From Enoplosus armatus (lineage: Eukaryota; Chordata; Actinopteri; Centrarchiformes; Enoplosidae), in assembly GCF_043641665.1 (NCBI RefSeq), contig NC_092180.1:30699445-30763444 (forward strand): a DNA stretch of 64,000 nucleotides, read 5' to 3'. The translations under genes were made by a program, and so were the position numbers. The notes below the pieces were generated by a model. That model was not told the DNA's origin and ran no database searches. It saw nothing but the letters and a program-made list of their open reading frames with translations. This document shows positions 60,630-64,000 of the stretch, piece after piece. The stretch's first letter is position 1. The number at the start of each line of letters is the position of its first letter.

Positions 60630-61735
60630 CATAATGGCATTGCCTTCAAAGTCACTGTGTTATAGCGCAAGTGTCCAGTTGCCAGTTTCCAACCGACTTC
60701 AATTGTCATTTTCACACCCAGCACCCACGTTGTGTAAGTACTTGCACCCATCTGTGCGCCCATGGGCGCGTTGGTCTTGAAATGAGGTGTGGACAGGCGC
60801 ATCGTTGGCGCATTGCTATCTTCAGGCAGCAGAAAGCGATAGCGCCATTGTCCAACAAAAACCTGGTCTAAAGTCTGGCACAGTATTTTCCTGCTATCTA
60901 AAGGTCTCCATGCTCTCCTGATGTTCTGATGTTCCAAGTTCTTACATCAACTCATATGATCTCTACAGCCACGAAGAAAACATGTTTTATTGTTTGAATT
61001 ATTATTTTTTTTCCCCCAAATATTTTTATTGAAAGCTACAATACAATACTTTCAATTTCAGAAATACAAATTGCCTTTTCTTTTCTTTTTTACCCACACA
61101 TACGTACACAGTCACATATGCAAAACAAAACAAAACAAAACAAAACAGAAACACTCTGATAAAAATGTAGAAGAAAATAATTAAATTAATTTACAGAGTG
61201 CCACATAATAAACAGTGAACAACCCCCCACCCACGTCCCCACTCGGCTCACCACGACCAACACACATACTACTGGTTACTCATGTAATATAAAAGGTACA
61301 ACAGTAACAGGCACACATTCAATCAGGTAGTACCTCTAAATTAGTGAAATAGGAAATAAAGCCTGAAAATAGCGAAACAGATGAGTAACAGGGAGGTCAT
61401 AGCGAGATGACAAATCGGCAAAATTATCAAAGACACCATCTACATATAAATCTTTGAATTGTGTAATACCCTTGTCATGCCACACTGAAAATGTCGAGTC
61501 CGAAAGTGATGGAGGAAATAAATGGTTATTATTTAGAGGACCCGAAGAAGATGCAGCTACAAATTTATAGTGCCGTCTAAATTGAAACCAGATTTTGAGT
61601 GTGTTAAATAGTTTGAATTATCAAGAAAAAATAAATGTAACCACTGCTTGTTACACTCACAGAGACGTGCAACTGCAGGCGCACCTGGCAATGTACTTGC
61701 GCCATGCGCTTTAGACCCTAAGGGGCCCTAAAAGT
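60630..61735. mobile_element. DNA-transposon-like repeat interrupted by an L1 copy
   Basis: Before the L1 it reads gcgcattgctatcttcaggc, agcgccattgtccaacaaaa and tgatctctacagccacgaag. After it come ggcgcacctggcaatgtact, tgcgccatgcgctttagacc then ctaaggggcccta, a GGGCCC-type end facing that of 57555. I recognise both halves as one common teleost element, probably a non-autonomous DNA transposon. The left end near 60630 is ragged. Confidence 0.65.
61003..61610 (-). mobile_element. 5'-truncated L1-type LINE insertion with 11-bp duplication
   Basis: Minus strand, from 61610: LKIWFQFRRHYKFVAASSSG, then NNNHLFPPSLSDSTFSVWHD, KGITQFKDLYVDGVFDNFAD and YDLPVTHLFRYFQ, the C-terminal region of L1-type (Tx1/L1 clade) ORF2. 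A 3' UTR with (TTTTG)n and ttcaataaaaatatttgggg follows, ending in an A-run at 61012-61005 on the minus strand. The insertion is bounded by gtttgaattat at 60992-61002 and at 61611-61621, a perfect 11-bp target duplication. The copy is about 608 bp and lacks the RT domain, which is typical of 5' truncation. Confidence 0.85.
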
Positions 61736-61919
61736 CTAAAATCCTGCCAGCGCCCTCCAGAAGCCGCAATGTTCATTACACTCCAGTATTGGAATAAACA
61801 GTTAGTGTGATATTCGTAGAATCTTAGCATCTTAGTAGTTGACTTAAACCAGCATCTAAGCTGCTCATCAAATTTCAGATCTCTAATAAAATTTTACATA
61901 TTTTACTCCAACACCACCA
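61736..61919. other. Non-coding stretch
   Basis: Short unrecognised interval. agaagccgcaatgttcatta resembles aggctgcaatgttcattaca at 19993. Confidence 0.4.
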
Positions 61920-62480
61920 GGCAGCTTCGTCAGGCCAAGGAGCCTGGCCAACCTGGCCAGAAACACACTGACAAAAGAGATCGGAGTAACAAAGAGGAAC
62001 AACGGTTTTCAAGTAATGTGTGGACAGGCCTGCAGGACATCACCAGGTACAGGAAACCAACCCTCCCCCACATACACGCACTGTGGAGAACCATCAACTG
62101 GTCGACGACCTGAACGTGTTCTACTGTAATTTTGATAAGCCAACATTCACACCCCGTTACCCGCTCCGACTCAGACATCACACACGGACCCCCCCCCCAC
62201 CAGCACTCAGGATCTCTGAAGAGGATGTGTGTCGGCTCTTTCAGACAGAAGACAGAAGATCAGCAAGGCACCCGGCCCAGACGCCACGTCACCGTCCTTT
62301 CTGAAAGACTACAGGGCATACAGGTCAGTGGATGATGTGGTCCACATGGAGCCGCGCTACATCCTGCAACACCTCACCTCCCCAGGGACATATGCAAGGG
62401 ACTTTGTGGACCTTGACACCATCATCCCAGAAGTCCTTGACTCAAAAGTTAACTTTCATGCCAATCAAGGTCAATACACA
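61920..62480 (+). pseudogene. Rex1/L2-type LINE relic with internal deletion
   Basis: The + strand shows GLQDITRYRKPTLP (about 62023-62065), then a linker frame ENHQLVDDLNVFYCNFDKPT then FTPRYPLRL (about 62090-62170), a frameshift, ISKAPGPDATSPSFLK joined directly to AYRSVDDVVHMEPRYILQHL and TSPGTYARDFVDLDTIIPEV (about 62260-62440). In intact elements about 100 codons lie between SPSFLK and AYRxNRSVDD, so they are deleted. The palm A motif (FVDFSSAFNTI) has lost its central residues and is inactive. Confidence 0.85.
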
Positions 62481-63140
62481 ATTTTATATTTTAAATATGG
62501 TTATTTGACATTGAGCTTTCACAGAAAATGCTTTCTTTAAAGAGTCCATAAGGTGGAGCTATTTAACATGTTGCAATTATTATTAAAAGGCCATGATGTA
62601 AATCTTGCCCATGTTCTGGGCTGACTATAATTAAACGTTAATATTAATACAGCAGAATACCCCCTTTGAGCTGCATGTATAGTATCTTTATAGATGCTTT
62701 AGGGATGAAGATCAAGTTTTTCTGGCCCTTATGCAATGGTGGGTATCTGCTGATGCCAAGTTCGATCAGATACTTCCATTAACCTAAATGTTGATGACAT
62801 GTAATATAGCTGTAGCTACTAAATCTGACACACCTTATTTTTCATGAGCTCCTTGATCCAAACACTGAAGGTCCTGATTCAAAACGTTGAAGTTTAAAAG
62901 ATTAAATTATTGATATGTTATGAATGAAAGTTTAATTGGAGACTCCTTAAACTGACATTAAGCGGGAGTTACAACTACAGGGACACTCTGTACAGTGGTG
63001 CTACAGAGAGGAGCTTCTTCCCTCACAAATGATCTGATGGGCCCCCCCAGACATGTTTGTCATTTGAACCTGTGAAAGTGACGGTCAGCACCAGCTAAAC
63101 ATGAGAAGCTGCCACCTGAATGTTTGTCTTTCCTTGAAGC
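62481..63140. other. Non-coding stretch
   Basis: No gene and no recognised repeat. Confidence 0.5.
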
Positions 63141-63149
63141 ACTGGACCA

Positions 63150-64000
63150 AATCATGAATCAGTGATCAAGCTAACTTTAACTCCTTATGTAAAATGTTAT
63201 TCAGCTCTCCTATTGATGCCGCAGCTGCATATATTGTTGAGTCATCTGCATACATAGCAATTTGAGCCTTTTCTAAAACTAATGGAAGATCAACAGAAAA
63301 CAACAGTGGCCCTAAACAGCTGCCTTGAGGTACTCCACAAGTAACGTGTCTGTCATTAAAGAAAACGGTCTGCCTCCTGTTTTTCAGGTAGCTCTCCATC
63401 CACTTTAATGCTAAGTGGAGCCATACTGGTATGTCCTTGCATTTATGAAGCAGACACTTACACTTCTTATTCTTCATTATTAAATCCTTAATTAGTATTG
63501 TGGAGGTACTATTAATTGTTTGGTGCATATTGCTCCTCCAATTGTTTACCTTATCATGAAAATAATCATTCACTTAATTAGCAATTTAAGTTTAAGGTTT
63601 AGTCAAGAATTTCCCTTCAACTTCAAAACATGCTGGGCGGGATTTGGCCCTACGTTCCATCATGCCATTTACTAAACTCCACAAATATTTATTGTCATTT
63701 TAACATCTTTAATTTCATTTCCATAAAACAGTAGCTTTTTCTTATTGATTAAATACATAACTCCGTAACCTCCTATAAATTAAATCAGACTCATAGCTTG
63801 ACATGATAGCTACATTTTTTGCATCATCTCTTTGTTCCATAAGTTCCCTCAATTCCTCATCTATCCAGGGTGTTCCTGACTGTCTGCTTTCTAATTGGTG
63901 TGTGTTTCTCAATCATAAATAACACATTAAAGACTTCAAGGGCATCACCTGGATTATCCTTCTCTAGTACATATTCCCAACATATGTTCCCAACATATGT
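63150..64000 (-). pseudogene. LINE relic with internal deletion, running off the window
   Basis: Minus strand from 64000: EKDNPGDALEVFNVLF-type text, PIRKQTVRNTL (linker), and LLFYGNEIKDVK-like text in broken frames. Then an open frame of 135 codons, 63573-63166: NDYFHDKVNNWRSNM then STSTILIKDLIMKNKKCKC (linker), and after a deletion DIPVWLHLALKWMESYLKNR, RQTVFFND, VTCGVPQGSCLGPLLFSVDL and IAMYADDSTIYAA. Motifs B and C including the YADD box are intact, but motif A is missing. The frame starts with its own ATG but is not a functional gene. Confidence 0.85.

Noticed and set aside
63166..63573. Open 135-codon frame with an intact YADD box as a real gene
   Set aside because: The palm A motif is missing and the neighbouring frames are broken; it is a LINE relic with a fortuitously open frame.
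1..64000. CRISPR array, operon, phage or toxin-antitoxin system
   Set aside because: No spaced direct repeats, no compact gene runs and no bacterial signals; the sequence is vertebrate non-coding DNA.

Overview
The window looks like nuclear DNA from a teleost fish, probably a percomorph. The basis is the very high density of (CA)n/(TG)n arrays together with a repeat complement I recognise from teleosts: L2/Rex1-type LINEs, a Penelope-like element, piggyBac and hAT derivatives, and several dispersed repeats recognised by wording (for example tttatttatatggcgcc and aatactccattacaagtaaa). There is no bacterial-style gene organisation and no intact protein-coding gene. Most open frames are chance frames or pieces of decayed transposons.

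Layout. 0-10 kb: microsatellites, copies of a 'tatatggcgccaaatcacaac' repeat, and a decayed R2-like reverse transcriptase at about 3.8-5.2 kb. 10-22 kb: a Ty3/Gypsy RNase H relic, a fold-back repeat with a perfect 22-nt inverted repeat, a candidate terminal exon with a membrane segment (18.1-18.3 kb, minus), and two LINE relics. 22-31 kb: mostly unrecognised non-coding DNA. 31.5-33.5 kb: a decayed Penelope-like element (minus) ending in a hammerhead-like motif. 34-40 kb: a pile-up of four LINE relics. 42.8-43.8 kb: a shortened piggyBac element. 46.2-48.8 kb: two teleost repeats and LINE relics. 49.3-50.05 kb: a non-autonomous hAT element with an 8-bp duplication. 50-56 kb: almost repeat-free, possibly conserved non-coding DNA. 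56.3-57.45 kb: the best candidate for a host gene, a minus-strand terminal exon whose 28 complete codons resemble a GPI-anchor signal, with about 1 kb of 3' UTR and an AATAAA. 57.5-64 kb: probably upstream intronic DNA of that gene, holding a DNA transposon interrupted by an L1 copy with a perfect 11-bp duplication, and two more LINE relics.

Nothing here forms an operon or multi-gene system. The biological content is a layered record of transposition in what is probably intergenic and intronic DNA, plus two possible 3'-terminal exons. Family names rest on protein and nucleotide motifs read by eye; no alignment or database search was run.
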